From positions 186,001 through 250,000 of the forward strand of contig CAJSYQ010000001.1 of NCBI GenBank assembly GCA_910574015.1: 64,000 bases of DNA, in the 5' to 3' direction. Both the position numbers and the translations under genes were made by a program. The notes under the pieces are model-generated. The model was not told the origin of the DNA. It did not search any database and worked only from the letters and a program-made list of their open reading frames with translations. The stretch is from Eubacteriaceae bacterium (GTDB lineage Bacteria; Bacillota; Clostridia; Lachnospirales; Lachnospiraceae). Position 1 is the stretch's first letter, and each line of letters starts with the position of its first letter. Shown piece by piece: positions 1 to 9,331 of the stretch.

Positions 1-3000
1 ATATTGCGATCCGGTCAATATTAGGCGCCTTTGAGAGCGGGTTTCCAAAGGAAATGGTATTGTCTCCTTGTTTCAGCCGGACATAGAATTTCTGCATGGC
101 AAGCGTATTGACACCTGCATTCAGCCTGCCGCTGCGGATTTCGCCTCCCCCATTGATGCTGTAAACAACTCTCCGGGGTACGCCGCAGGCATAGTACAGC
201 CGCATCTCATAGATGCCATCTTCGGCTGCATTGATCTTGTTAAAGGTCAGTTTGTTATACGCCGTTCCGCCAACCCCTGTCACCTGTTTCATGCCGGACG
301 CAAACTGGTTATCACCAACTGCTGCATTTCCGCTACGGGTATTTTCCTCATCCTCGGCCTCATAATATATGTAATCATCATACACTGTATCTGTCTTCAT
401 ATCCTCTTTTGTTATCTTTACGGCCGCTCCGCCATTGGCAGCTAAGGGAAGTTCCAGAACTGACTCCCTTGTGACTTCTTTTAACTCAATCTCTATATCC
501 GTTCCCTTATCATTATCCTGATACAGATATGCCTTATAGGTCCCCTCTCCCAGAAAATCAAGAGTAATGATTTCTTTCCCGGCTGCTGCCGTCATTGCCC
601 CAATGTACCAGTCCTCTCCCGCTCTTCTCGCAATGACTGCCTTCTTGCCTGGATCGCCGTTCAAAAGCTTCGTCTCATCCCACTGTGCCGGGACATCACT
701 GATCATGGAAAGTCCCTTGTATCCCTCCAGTTTATAGACAGAAGAGGCAATATTCTGTAAGCCCGTCTGATAGGCAATCACCTGTGCCAGCTGAAATCCT
801 GCTGTCACAGGAAGCTGGGAAATCTGAGTTCCCACAGGAGTAAAGTCCATTCCGCCCACTACGTTCCGGTTAAATACATACAAAAGGCAGTTGCTGACAG
901 ATGGACCGATATCCCACTTATACCACTCGCTTCCCCTGACGGCTTCATAACCAAGTACGTTGGGGAATGTCCGGATCTCCCCACGGGGAGCCGTACATCC
1001 ATGGAACAGCACATTTAGCTTATGTTTTGCCGCTATCGTCGCACAGTCATACATCTGTGTCATCGTACCCTTGTCATCCTTTTCATAATAATCCACCTTC
1101 ACTCCGCGGATTCCCGTCTCCTGACACCACGCAAACTGTTCCTCCAGCTGTGCCGCTGTTTTAAGGGAATATTTCGGATACGCGGCATTTCCCTGCGCAT
1201 CTTTAAAGCCGGCATGGTTATCATTATTGACACCATACCACAGAAGAATCCCAACCCCCTTCTCTTTCCCATATTCCACCAGTTCTTTTACCTTTTCCTT
1301 ATAATCCGTCCACAGACACCAGCCAAAGTCCAGACAGACATATTCCCAGCCATTCTCTGCTGCAAAATCAATGTAATCCTTCTGCTGGTCATACTCAATA
1401 GGGTCATCCCCTGCCTCTGACCACCATGACCACGCCACCGTGCCTGTCTTGATCCACTGGCTGCCATCCTGATACAATGTCGGATCTGCTGCCGGATTCA
1501 GACTGCTGGTCATAGTGGCATTCACAATATCATTGAGATCATCCGACATCATCGCCACTCTCCATGGTGTACGAATGATCCCTTTCTCATTATATACCAT
1601 GGAAACCGAACTGCCCGATCCTCTGCCAAAAGCAAATTTCAGATTTCTACTGCCCTTCTTTGTGGCAAGATGAGAAGCGCAGTAGGTATCCTTTTCACTA
1701 AATACTGCTGCTTCTGTAAAAAGCATCCAGTTCTTCCCGCTGTTTGCCAGCAGCGGCACGCAATATTTGTCTTCTGCCGCCTTTACGAATGACATTTTCA
1801 TCTTCCTGTACTCATATTCATAATTACCGCCATCATCGTATCCAGCCCATATAACGGAATCCGCAGGTAATACAAATTCACTGGCCTCTCTGTTGATCTT
1901 CTCTGACTGTCCTGCTTCGCCTCTCCATTCATACCGGTAAGCGATACCATCTTTATAGACGCGGACATATACCGTCATGATTTTCTCCGTGCCATTCTTT
2001 TTCAACTGGAAACTCAATTCTTTGTACGGGTCACTGATCACCCTTTTGGCACCGGTAGTAAGGGTATACGCATCCTTACCCTCCACCGTTTCCGCTGAGT
2101 CTTCAACATATGACATTCCCTGCGTGAAGTCAAGAGATGTCACTGCCCCGATCTGAGAGGCGTCAAGAATTACATCATCCCCCCTGGCAGCCGTAATAAA
2201 ATACCTTCCTGTCTCCCTGTCTTCCACAATTTTAGCTGAGATGCCGGAACCACTGACAACATGACTCACTGCCAGTCCTTCTACGTCCGTCACGCCTGTA
2301 CCGTCTGTCAGTTCATTGGCGCCGCCATATTCTGTTGTCTCTGGTTTTTCTTCCACGTCAAATCCCTGGGCCCTGGCAAGCCGGACTGCCTCACTCCGGG
2401 TCAGGGCAGTCTTATAAAGGCAGAGGTCGTCCAGCTTTACCTTTGCATCAGGATCTGACCAGCCAGAACATGTCTTCCCCAGCGCGTTATTCACCAGCTC
2501 CGGCATGCAATCCAGCCGGATTGGAAGATTTGTCATATCCTCATAAGATCCCTTCTCCTCTCCATTGATATAAAAAGTAACCTGGTCTTCATTGATGGTT
2601 ACGACAACAAAGCTCCACTCATCTTTCACCGGTTCTGATGCCATAGGTGCCCGCACGATATTAGTATCGTCAAATAAAACATTCCAGACCTTGTCCGACG
2701 CATAGGGTGCAAAGGCAAACTCATTACCGGATCCGCTGTCAGCAGAGGAGATCACCCTGGAATAACTCCCCACTGTTCTATCCGGCTTCAGCCAGAAGGA
2801 ATAAGTAACTCCCGTATCTGCCGTCACCCCCCGATACAGATCAGATGGCAGGCTGACATAGGACGTTCCTTTCGCACCACCACTTAAAGACAGAACCCGA
2901 TTCCCTTCGTTTTTGTAGTTCCTGCCGTTGATAGTGACCATATCTGTCTCCAGTTTTGCCGTTCCCTCCAGAATGGCATTGCCATCTCCTGCCGTTCCTT

Positions 3001-3166
3001 TGTTAGCCGCACTCTTATTGGATACATTTTCAAAATCCCAATGATACGCTGGTTCCGGCAGGGGATCTGTCACCTCTGCCGCCATTGACCGGACTCCTGC
3101 CGTGGATGGAAACAGTGTCATCGTCATGGCGAATGCTGTAATAACTGATAGTAATTTCCCCTTCAT
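1..3166 (-). CDS. Secreted multidomain GH97-family glycoside hydrolase (3' end beyond window)
   Basis: Open reading frame runs off the left edge, so about 1,055 residues are visible without the C-terminus. ATG at 3166 is chosen over the adjacent ATG at 3169 because GGGGAGG lies 7 bases before it. Order seen: signal peptide (about 1-30, ending near SMAAEV); LamG/concanavalin-like domain (about 35-235, WSFVVVTI); GH97 N-terminal beta-sandwich; catalytic barrel (WSWWSEAGDD, GVKVDYYE, FHGCTAPRGE, YEAVRGSEW); C-terminal beta domain; then a CBM6/35-like carbohydrate-binding module beginning YYEAEDEE. Known: GH97 includes inverting alpha-glucosidases and retaining alpha-galactosidases; the Asp in KVDYY falls where retaining members have their nucleophile. 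Inference: a retaining, alpha-galactosidase-like exo-enzyme acting outside the cell on host or plant glycans. It diverges from an AraC regulator that probably controls it. Substrate is not provable from sequence. Confidence 0.9.
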   Translation of the reverse strand, partial: MKGKLLSVITAFAMTMTLFPSTAGVRSMAAEVTDPLPEPAYHWDFENVSNKSAANKGTAGDGNAILEGTAKLETDMVTINGRNYKNEGNRVLSLSGGAKGTSYVSLPSDLYRGVTADTGVTYSFWLKPDRTVGSYSRVISSADSGSGNEFAFAPYASDKVWNVLFDDTNIVRAPMASEPVKDEWSFVVVTINEDQVTFYINGEEKGSYEDMTNLPIRLDCMPELVNNALGKTCSGWSDPDAKVKLDDLCLYKTALTRSEAVRLARAQGFDVEEKPETTEYGGANELTDGTGVTDVEGLAVSHVVSGSGISAKIVEDRETGRYFITAARGDDVILDASQIGAVTSLDFTQGMSYVEDSAETVEGKDAYTLTTGAKRVISDPYKELSFQLKKNGTEKIMTVYVRVYKDGIAYRYEWRGEAGQSEKINREASEFVLPADSVIWAGYDDGGNYEYEYRKMKMSFVKAAEDKYCVPLLANSGKNWMLFTEAAVFSEKDTYCASHLATKKGSRNLKFAFGRGSGSSVSMVYNEKGIIRTPWRVAMMSDDLNDIVNATMTSSLNPAADPTLYQDGSQWIKTGTVAWSWWSEAGDDPIEYDQQKDYIDFAAENGWEYVCLDFGWCLWTDYKEKVKELVEYGKEKGVGILLWYGVNNDNHAGFKDAQGNAAYPKYSLKTAAQLEEQFAWCQETGIRGVKVDYYEKDDKGTMTQMYDCATIAAKHKLNVLFHGCTAPRGEIRTFPNVLGYEAVRGSEWYKWDIGPSVSNCLLYVFNRNVVGGMDFTPVGTQISQLPVTAGFQLAQVIAYQTGLQNIASSVYKLEGYKGLSMISDVPAQWDETKLLNGDPGKKAVIARRAGEDWYIGAMTAAAGKEIITLDFLGEGTYKAYLYQDNDKGTDIEIELKEVTRESVLELPLAANGGAAVKITKEDMKTDTVYDDYIYYEAEDEENTRSGNAAVGDNQFASGMKQVTGVGGTAYNKLTFNKINAAEDGIYEMRLYYACGVPRRVVYSINGGGEIRSGRLNAGVNTLAMQKFYVRLKQGDNTISFGNPLSKAPNIDRIAI

Positions 3167-3197
3167 CATGATACCTCCCCGTGAATTTTTTAGCTGT

Positions 3198-3213
3198 CCG
3201 GCGGTACCGCCGG
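3198..3213. repeat. 16-bp perfect palindrome in the GH97 leader
   Basis: CCGGCGGTACCGCCGG reads the same on both strands and lies about 30 bases upstream of the GH97 start, inside its likely 5' untranslated region. It could be an operator or a short leader hairpin. There is no T-tract, so a terminator is unlikely. Confidence 0.45.
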
Positions 3214-3260
3214 GCTTGCTGAATCAATCGTTATCTACATCATACACCGGCATATCCCTT

Positions 3261-3276
3261 ATTCATATAGATTCAT
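3261..3276. promoter_or_regulatory. Candidate AraC-type direct-repeat site
   Basis: ATTCAT occurs at 3261 and again at 3271, exactly 10 bp apart, in the intergenic space between the divergent GH97 and AraC genes. Many AraC-family proteins bind direct repeats spaced by one helix turn. The motif is short, so this is only a candidate. Confidence 0.25.
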
Positions 3277-3343
3277 GTGTAGCGCACCATGCATTTTGTG
3301 AACTTATTATAAAGAAATACTATTCAGATAAAGATTGTTCTGG

Positions 3344-3349
3344 TATAAT
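3344..3349 (+). promoter_or_regulatory. Extended -10 promoter for the AraC gene
   Basis: TGGTATAAT gives a perfect TATAAT at 3344-3349 preceded by a TGn extended -10 motif. No good -35 hexamer is seen at 17 bp. The implied 5' leader to the ATG at 3388 is about 30 bases. Confidence 0.5.
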
Positions 3350-3387
3350 ATCTAATAGTTCAGAAATTATTCACAGGAGGCACTGCC

Positions 3388-4282
3388 ATGTCCCACAGCA
3401 GACAGGAAAAAAATCCCCCCCGAAAAACATACTCTTGAAGAAAATTTCATCAATGTGGTGGGTTTTCAATGCCTGGATCATTTACAGAATAATGCCGTAG
3501 ATATTTTTTTATCTACCTGTGGGGTGCAGAACTGCCTGCCTGGCCATTTCTTCGGCCCGGGAGAGAGAGACCTTTATATCATTCATTTTATCTGCGGCGG
3601 GGAGGGATGCTATACGGCAGGAGGCAGGACATATCATCTTTCCAGCGGGGATTTCTTTGTTATTTTCCCCGGGACAAAAGTATACTATCAGGCAGATTCC
3701 GTACATCCCTGGGATTATCTCTGGATCGGTTTCCAGGGAGTAAAAGCCGCTACATATCTGAAACAGGCAGGTATTGATCCGGAACATCTCACTGGACACT
3801 TTCATGACTCATCTTTTATCCTTACCTGTGTCCAGCAGATGATACAGGCTAGAAGCCTGACTTATCATAATGAATTAAAACGCCAGGCGGCTCTCCTGCA
3901 AATTCTTGCCACCCTGATAGAGATCCATCATGATACCCTCAGTAACGAGGAACAAAATGACTATCCTTACCGTATCTATCTGCAGCAGGCTGTCGATTAT
4001 ATGAATGATCACATAAAGGAGAATATAAAGATCAGTGAAGTGGCGGCCCATATCGGCATTGACCGCAGCTACCTGTCCGGTATTTTCAAAAACACCCTGA
4101 AGATCTCCCCGCAGGAATATTTATTGACATTGCGCATGGATCACGCCGCCGGCCTGTTGAAAAATACGCAGGATAAGATCAGCAGCATTGCCGCAGATGT
4201 GGGTTATGAGGACCCTCTTACATTTACTAAAATGTTTAAGAAATATAAGGGCATGTCTCCTTCCGAATGGAGACGAAAATGA
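3388..4282 (+). CDS. AraC-family transcriptional regulator, start displaced by +1 frame at an A7/C7 tract
   Basis: The body encodes an AraC N-terminal cupin sensor domain followed by two C-terminal helix-turn-helix motifs (ISEVAAHIGIDRSYLSGIF and ISSIAADVGYEDPLTFTKMF), ending SPSEWRRK. The best start is ATG 3388: it has AGGAGG 7 bases upstream and a good promoter. Read straight, however, it stops after 16 codons at TGA 3436-3438. Removing one base from the run of seven A (3407-3413) or seven C (3415-3421) joins it to the body and yields a normal 297-residue protein. Without that shift the only start is GTG 3455, which has no convincing ribosome site and gives 275 residues. This may be a sequencing error, a phase-variable tract, or +1 recoding on CCC-CCC-C. 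Divergent placement suggests it controls the GH97 gene in response to a sugar. Confidence 0.8.
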
Positions 4283-4310
4283 AAATTTTTAAACAAAAGG
4301 AGAAAAAAGC

Positions 4311-4907
4311 ATGAAAAAGAAAGCATTACTACTACTTACATGCTCAGCAGTACTGCTGGCAGGCTGTTCCGGAAACCGTGTCTCCGAAACAGTTGACAAA
4401 ATCTCAGATTCCATTTCCAAGGAGCAGGGCACACCCGCTCCCACAGCCACGGCTGCACCTACCAGTACACCCGGGCCGAAAGAGACCAGCCTTACCCCTG
4501 GTGGGAAAGGAACGATTGGCGACTGGAGGATCTGTGTAAAGAAGGCCTCTGTCAAGACAAAGATCAACGATGGCAAGTACCGCCAGTTCAAGCCGGGAAA
4601 AGGAAAATCCTTTGTGGTGGTCTCTGTGTCTGCTAAGAACAACGGAGCCAAGGCCCAGCAGCTTCTTCCCCGCATCGGGTTGGAAAACAAAATGATCAGC
4701 GCCGCCCTGATCCATCAGGACAAAGACGAATATGCCCCCACAGAGCTGATCGCCTACAACAAAGATCTCGCAGCCGAGACCATCCAGGCCGGCTCCACCA
4801 AAAACGGCATCATCGCCTTTGAGGTGCCGAAGAAAGCGGCAAAACAGCTAAAGAAGATGAAGCTGCGCATCGGGACAAAGTCCGATTATCTCGTTTATAC
4901 AATGTAA
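4311..4907 (+). CDS. Lipoprotein with DUF4352-like domain
   Basis: 198 residues. The N-terminus MKKKALLLLTCSAVLLAGC is a signal peptide with lipobox LAGC, so the mature protein should be lipid-anchored at Cys19 outside the membrane. A Pro/Thr/Ala-rich linker (about 40-62) leads to a beta-sandwich-like domain with FVVVSVSAKNNG, the typical pattern of the DUF4352/telokin-like fold found in many Firmicute lipoproteins. Start is supported by AAAAGGAGAAAAAAGC just before ATG. It sits 28 bases after the AraC gene on the same strand and could be co-transcribed with it. Function unknown; an adhesive or ligand-binding envelope role is only a guess. A second lipoprotein of similar design lies at 43247-44050. 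Confidence 0.8.
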   Translation: MKKKALLLLTCSAVLLAGCSGNRVSETVDKISDSISKEQGTPAPTATAAPTSTPGPKETSLTPGGKGTIGDWRICVKKASVKTKINDGKYRQFKPGKGKSFVVVSVSAKNNGAKAQQLLPRIGLENKMISAALIHQDKDEYAPTELIAYNKDLAAETIQAGSTKNGIIAFEVPKKAAKQLKKMKLRIGTKSDYLVYTM

Positions 4908-4919
4908 CACACAAAAAAA

Positions 4920-4965
4920 CAGTTCCACCGGATTTTAGTTTCTTATCCGGCGGAACTGCTTTTTT
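4920..4965. terminator. Bidirectional intrinsic terminator
   Basis: 13-base arms (AGTTCCACCGGAT / ATCCGGCGGAACT, one mismatch) are flanked by seven A on the left and six T on the right. It can end both the plus-strand lipoprotein transcript and the convergent minus-strand kinase transcript. Confidence 0.85.
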
Positions 4966-4972
4966 GTCCAGA

Positions 4973-7528
4973 CTATATAAAATACTTACTGAGTGTCCTG
5001 GTACAATCTTTGACATCAATCGGTTTTGTGATATGATCGTTCATTCCGCATTCCCTGCAGTGCTCCGCATCATCGGAAAAGGCATCTGCCGTCAGTGCAA
5101 TGATCGGCAGGTTACTATCAGGACGATCCAGCGCCCGGATCGCCTTAGTGGAATCATACCCATTCATAACGGGCATCCGGATATCCATCAGTATGGCATC
5201 ATAATATCCCGGTTCCGCAGCTTGAAACATATCCAGACACTCTTTTCCATTGACGGCACGGTCGATCACCAGCCCCATTTCCGAGAGGATCGCATTGGCT
5301 ACCTCCCAGTTCAGGTCGATATCTTCTGAAAGAAGGATCCGTTTGTTTCCAAAATCAACAACGCCTCTCTCCTCGCTGGCTGGCTCTGTCTCCCCGACAT
5401 CATCCATATATTTGCTGAGGTGCATGTACAATGTGGATTTAAACAGCGGCTTGGCGATAAAGCCCGCAATTTCTACATCATCCGAGATGGCGTCCTCGAT
5501 ATCGCCCCAGTCGTATGCCGAGATTAGAAAAAACGGTATCCTGTCTGTATTGATATGACCTCTGATCTCCCGGATCACATCAATTCCGTTGGCTTTCGGC
5601 ATCTTCCAGTCCATCAGCACAAACTGGTAATCCTCCCCCCTGTCATGGCGTTCCTTCATCATTTGGACAGCCGCTTCGCCGTCCTGGCAGGACTCGGCAT
5701 GTACCCCCAGTTCCTCCAGATTTGACACCGCACTGGCGCACAGTCTCTGATCATCATCCACAACAAGAATATTCCATGCCGGCAGCTTCATATCCTTTAC
5801 ATTGATCTGCGCTTTCTTCATATCCAGTATGATATGAAATTTGCTGCCCCGGTTCAGCTCACTGTCAATCTCAATCGTTCCTTCCATCATATCAATGATC
5901 TTCTTGGTGATCGCCATGCCAAGCCCTGTTCCTGCAATGTTCTTTGCCTCGCCGGTCTCCTCTCTGGCGAATTTATCAAAAATAGTCTTCTGGAATTCCT
6001 TTGACATGCCAATCCCCGTGTCCTCTACAATAAAATGGGTCTGCACATATCCATCTCCCATTTGCGAGGGCTCCTGATAGGCGGTGACATTGATCCTTCC
6101 ATTCTCTTTCGTAAATTTCAAGGCATTGGATAATATATTCAGAAGAACCTGGTTCAGTCTCACACCGTCGCAGCAGACCTCCTCTGCGATGATGTCATGG
6201 ATAAATACATCGAAATACTGGTTATTATCCTTGAGCTGCGGCTTAATAATATTCACTACATCATCCAGCGCATCCCGCAGGGACAGCGGAGTCTCCGCCA
6301 GTGTCATCTTTCCGCTCTCAATCTTAGACATATCAAGAACGTCGTTGATCAGGCCAAGAAGCTGTTTACTGGACAGCTTGATCTTGTCCAGACAATCCTG
6401 AAGTCTTGTTTCGTCCCCCTTATTCTTTATGGCGATCTCTGTCATTCCCACAATGGCGTTCATCGGGGTTCGTATATCATGACTCATGCTGGCCAGAAAG
6501 CTGCTCTTAGCCATATTGGCCTGTTCCGCCTCGTGTCTGGCATTATTGATGATCCGGATCTCTTCCTTGGTGATCCGGTAATATTTCATAAAGATAAATA
6601 GGATCACCAGCAGTATCACCACAATGCTGACCACCGTCATGATACTCCTGGATTCATCCAGCCGGGAGAGCATCCCGCCAAATACCTCATCCGGCATGAT
6701 CGTCACCAGATACCAATGGGCATTTTCTGACATAGGAGAACAGTACATATGCTGGACCCCTTCTTCGGTTGACACCGTCTGGATAAAGCTTCTGCCGTTT
6801 TTCATTGCCTCCTTCATTCCATTGATACAGTCCTCTGCGTCGGTGCCGCTCCCTTTTATAACCTCCATTCTAAGACGCTCGAAATAGTTTCCCTGCAGAT
6901 TTTCTCCGTTCCGGATAATGTAATCCCCCTCCTGACTGATCAGGTAGGAATCCTCCCTTGAATCCTTCGAATCACGAAATAAGGCACCCTCCACTGAGCT
7001 CATATCAATGGCGGCGATCATGGCAATACTTTTTGTCCCGTCCTCCAGAGGATATGCGGCCCTGGTTCCGAAGATAAACACCCTGCTTTTATCCTGTTTT
7101 CTTCCTCTAGTAATAATATTTCCGTCTTCCTTTATGGAATTTTTCAACGTCACATCGTCTATACTGAGAAGATCTTCACCATAGACAGTCACAACTTCGC
7201 CGTTCTCCCTCACCAGTCCCAGCCATTGAAATCCCCTGACCTCTGTACTGGTGGCAAGCTCTTTTTTTAACTCCTCCCACTCAATCCCCGGGTCTGCCGG
7301 CGTCCTCTTGACCATACCTAACACCTGGTCGATACGGATATAAGTAAATGTCTGGAACTTCTGATGCACCTGGGCGTTGATCTCTTCCATATAGGCATCA
7401 CTGACTCCCTTGACAGAATCATTCGTCTTTTCCTTCATCAATATGGTATAAAATAAAAATACCGTAATGCATGTTACGATCAGTAACGCAAAGCTTCTTA
7501 TCAGAAACCAGATCCTCTTCTTATCCAT
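4973..7528 (-). CDS. Hybrid sensor histidine kinase, two receiver domains
   Basis: 851 residues from the ATG at 7528 (MDKKRIWF), preferred over ATG 7552 because a GGGAG element lies about 10 bases upstream, while the site for 7552 abuts its codon. Order seen: TM1 (about 8-30); extracellular Cache-like sensor region (about 35-290); TM2 (about 295-317); HisKA with SHDIRTPMNA and His near 350; HATPase with VEDTGIGMS and GTGLGMA; receiver 1 with phospho-Asp in LMDWKMP (near 640); receiver 2 with LMDIRMP (near 782). No Hpt domain and no DNA-binding output are present, so phosphate must pass to a separate Hpt. It is a close relative of the kinase at 59070-61622 (shared FLISAYDWGDIED and KPLFKSTLY). 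Its start overlaps the thioesterase stop by 8 bases. Signal unknown. Confidence 0.92.
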   Translation of the reverse strand: MDKKRIWFLIRSFALLIVTCITVFLFYTILMKEKTNDSVKGVSDAYMEEINAQVHQKFQTFTYIRIDQVLGMVKRTPADPGIEWEELKKELATSTEVRGFQWLGLVRENGEVVTVYGEDLLSIDDVTLKNSIKEDGNIITRGRKQDKSRVFIFGTRAAYPLEDGTKSIAMIAAIDMSSVEGALFRDSKDSREDSYLISQEGDYIIRNGENLQGNYFERLRMEVIKGSGTDAEDCINGMKEAMKNGRSFIQTVSTEEGVQHMYCSPMSENAHWYLVTIMPDEVFGGMLSRLDESRSIMTVVSIVVILLVILFIFMKYYRITKEEIRIINNARHEAEQANMAKSSFLASMSHDIRTPMNAIVGMTEIAIKNKGDETRLQDCLDKIKLSSKQLLGLINDVLDMSKIESGKMTLAETPLSLRDALDDVVNIIKPQLKDNNQYFDVFIHDIIAEEVCCDGVRLNQVLLNILSNALKFTKENGRINVTAYQEPSQMGDGYVQTHFIVEDTGIGMSKEFQKTIFDKFAREETGEAKNIAGTGLGMAITKKIIDMMEGTIEIDSELNRGSKFHIILDMKKAQINVKDMKLPAWNILVVDDDQRLCASAVSNLEELGVHAESCQDGEAAVQMMKERHDRGEDYQFVLMDWKMPKANGIDVIREIRGHINTDRIPFFLISAYDWGDIEDAISDDVEIAGFIAKPLFKSTLYMHLSKYMDDVGETEPASEERGVVDFGNKRILLSEDIDLNWEVANAILSEMGLVIDRAVNGKECLDMFQAAEPGYYDAILMDIRMPVMNGYDSTKAIRALDRPDSNLPIIALTADAFSDDAEHCRECGMNDHITKPIDVKDCTRTLSKYFI

Positions 7529-8039
7529 TGATTTTAAACTCCCTTCTGTCATCCTCCATCAGATATGGCATCTCCTCGTGTGTATCGCAGTTTTCTGCTA
7601 TGGTCTCTGCAGGCATTTTTATGTATTTAATATTGCCGCTGGCAAGAACATTGCCGTCCAGGTCCATAATCCTTGCCTCCGTAATAAAAAATTTACTGCT
7701 TTCCTTTATGATCATGCCCCTTCCAAGCAGATCCGTACTGTAAGGTACCGGTTTCCGGTATTTGGTATCCAGCGAAAGCGTTACGCCAAAGATATCCTCC
7801 GACCGGTTCTTCGCCCACAAAGAACGAAGCCCCATCTCATCCAGCATTGCCGTGACAAGGCCGCCATGAACCCTGCCCGGATAACTCTGGTGCTGCGGCA
7901 GGTACTGAAATATCGTCATCACGCTGCCATCCTCCATATTGTAGAAAGGGGCACGCACGCCATATTCATTGTCCAGTCCGCATATAATACACATCCTGCT
8001 GTTCCGCTGTTTGCTGATCACTTCCATTGCATCCTCCAT
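7521..8039 (-). CDS. PaaI-type hotdog-fold thioesterase
   Basis: 172 residues with the family signature HGGLVTAMLDEMG (about residues 58-70) and the hotdog strand pattern that follows (FGVTLSLDTKYRKPVP). Such enzymes hydrolyse acyl-CoA thioesters in the cytoplasm. An alternative start at 8027 (MEVISK) has GGAGG 5 bases upstream and may be the true one; the ATG at 8039 has a weaker, more distant site. Two Cys in MCIICG near the N-terminus are unusual but not diagnostic. It overlaps the downstream hybrid kinase by 8 bases, so the two are probably translated together. Substrate not inferable. Confidence 0.8.
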   Translation of the reverse strand: MEDAMEVISKQRNSRMCIICGLDNEYGVRAPFYNMEDGSVMTIFQYLPQHQSYPGRVHGGLVTAMLDEMGLRSLWAKNRSEDIFGVTLSLDTKYRKPVPYSTDLLGRGMIIKESSKFFITEARIMDLDGNVLASGNIKYIKMPAETIAENCDTHEEMPYLMEDDRREFKING

Positions 8040-8115
8040 TTACACATATCCCTCTGTCCCGGCAGCGCCGGGCTCAGCTTAACGGTTCCCGATCAAACCC
8101 GCCGTTGAGCTAGAT

Positions 8116-8150
8116 AAAGGAGTTCTGTTATCAGACAACAGAACTCCTTT
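8116..8150 (-). terminator. Intrinsic terminator after serA
   Basis: Perfect 14-base arms AAAGGAGTTCTGTT / AACAGAACTCCTTT around a 7-base loop, 18 bases beyond the serA stop. A- and T-runs at both outer ends make it usable on either strand. Confidence 0.8.
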
Positions 8151-8167
8151 TCTGATCACCTTATGAG

Positions 8168-9331
8168 TTACTTGATGACACGAACCCGGATCACATTACT
8201 GAGGGATTCCAGTTCCTTCACTACCTGATCGGTGGAATTTGAACAGATATCAAGAATCGTATAGGCATAATCGCCGCGGCTCTTGGTCACCATTGTTTCA
8301 ATATTTACACCGTCCTTGGAGAACAGTGCCGTAAAACGGCTCAGCATATTCGGCACATTTTTGTGGCAGATGGTAATGCGCCCCTCGGTGGAACATACCC
8401 CGGCATCACAGTTCGGATAATTTACCGAATTCTTAATGTTTCCGTTCTCAATAAAGTCGCGGATCTCACGGACGGCAAGCTTCGCACAGTTATCCTCTGA
8501 TTCCTGTGTGGACGCGCCGAGATGCGGGGTAACCGTCGTATTGGGCAGATTGACGGTAGTGGGATTCGGGAAATCCACAACATATCTGCCAACCTTGCCA
8601 GATTCCAGCGCCTCTTTGATATCCTCTTCATTCACCAGGGTGTCCCGGGAGAAATTCAGCAGCACCACGCCATCCTTCATTTTAGCAAAGGCTTCCTTAT
8701 TGAACATTCCTTTGGTGGAATCCAGAAGCGGTACATGGACGGTAATATAATCGCATATGGCATACAGCTCTTCATTGGTCTTCACCATCGTGACGTCACG
8801 GGACATGTTCAGGGCATGCTCCACAGACAGATATGGATCACATCCATATACATCCATACCGAGACGGTTCGCCGCATTTGCCACCTGTACGCCAATGGCT
8901 CCCAGACCGATGATCCCAAGCTTCTTTCCTTTGATCTCAGTCCCGGCAAAAGCCTTTTTCGCCTTCTCAGCCGACTTTGCTACACCAGCGTCGCCTTTGT
9001 TCTCCTGGCACCACTGGATACCGCCCGTAATGTCACGGGCAGCCAGCAGCATAGAAGCGATCACAAGCTCCTTTACCCCATTGGCATTGGCTCCCGGCGT
9101 ATTGAATACGACGATTCCCTGATCGGCACATTTTTCCAGCGGGATATTGTTGACACCCGCACCCGCCCTGGCGATGGCAAGCAGATGCTCTGGCAGATCC
9201 ATATCATGCATGACGGCACTCCGTACCAGAACCGCCTCCGCCTCCGCCATAGTATCTGTCATCTCATAATTATCTGTCAACATATCCAGACCGCATGCGG
9301 CGATCGGATTTAAGCAGTTTATCTTAGTCAT
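8168..9331 (-). CDS. serA: D-3-phosphoglycerate dehydrogenase with C-terminal ACT domain
   Basis: 387 residues. Oxidises 3-phosphoglycerate with NAD as the first step of serine synthesis. Seen: substrate-domain ARAGAGVNNIPLE, Rossmann motif LGIIGLGAIGVQVANAA, catalytic HLGAST near residue 270, and an ACT domain at about 315-387 (VPNMLSRFTALFSKDGVNIETM). It is shorter than the long Bacillus type because the intervening domain is missing. The start codon overlaps the serC stop by one base (TAATG), which implies translational coupling. Last gene of leuB-ilvD-ilvB-serC-serA. Known for the family: ACT domains often bind serine as feedback inhibitor; that is inferred here. Confidence 0.95.
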   Translation of the reverse strand: MTKINCLNPIAACGLDMLTDNYEMTDTMAEAEAVLVRSAVMHDMDLPEHLLAIARAGAGVNNIPLEKCADQGIVVFNTPGANANGVKELVIASMLLAARDITGGIQWCQENKGDAGVAKSAEKAKKAFAGTEIKGKKLGIIGLGAIGVQVANAANRLGMDVYGCDPYLSVEHALNMSRDVTMVKTNEELYAICDYITVHVPLLDSTKGMFNKEAFAKMKDGVVLLNFSRDTLVNEEDIKEALESGKVGRYVVDFPNPTTVNLPNTTVTPHLGASTQESEDNCAKLAVREIRDFIENGNIKNSVNYPNCDAGVCSTEGRITICHKNVPNMLSRFTALFSKDGVNIETMVTKSRGDYAYTILDICSNSTDQVVKELESLSNVIRVRVIK

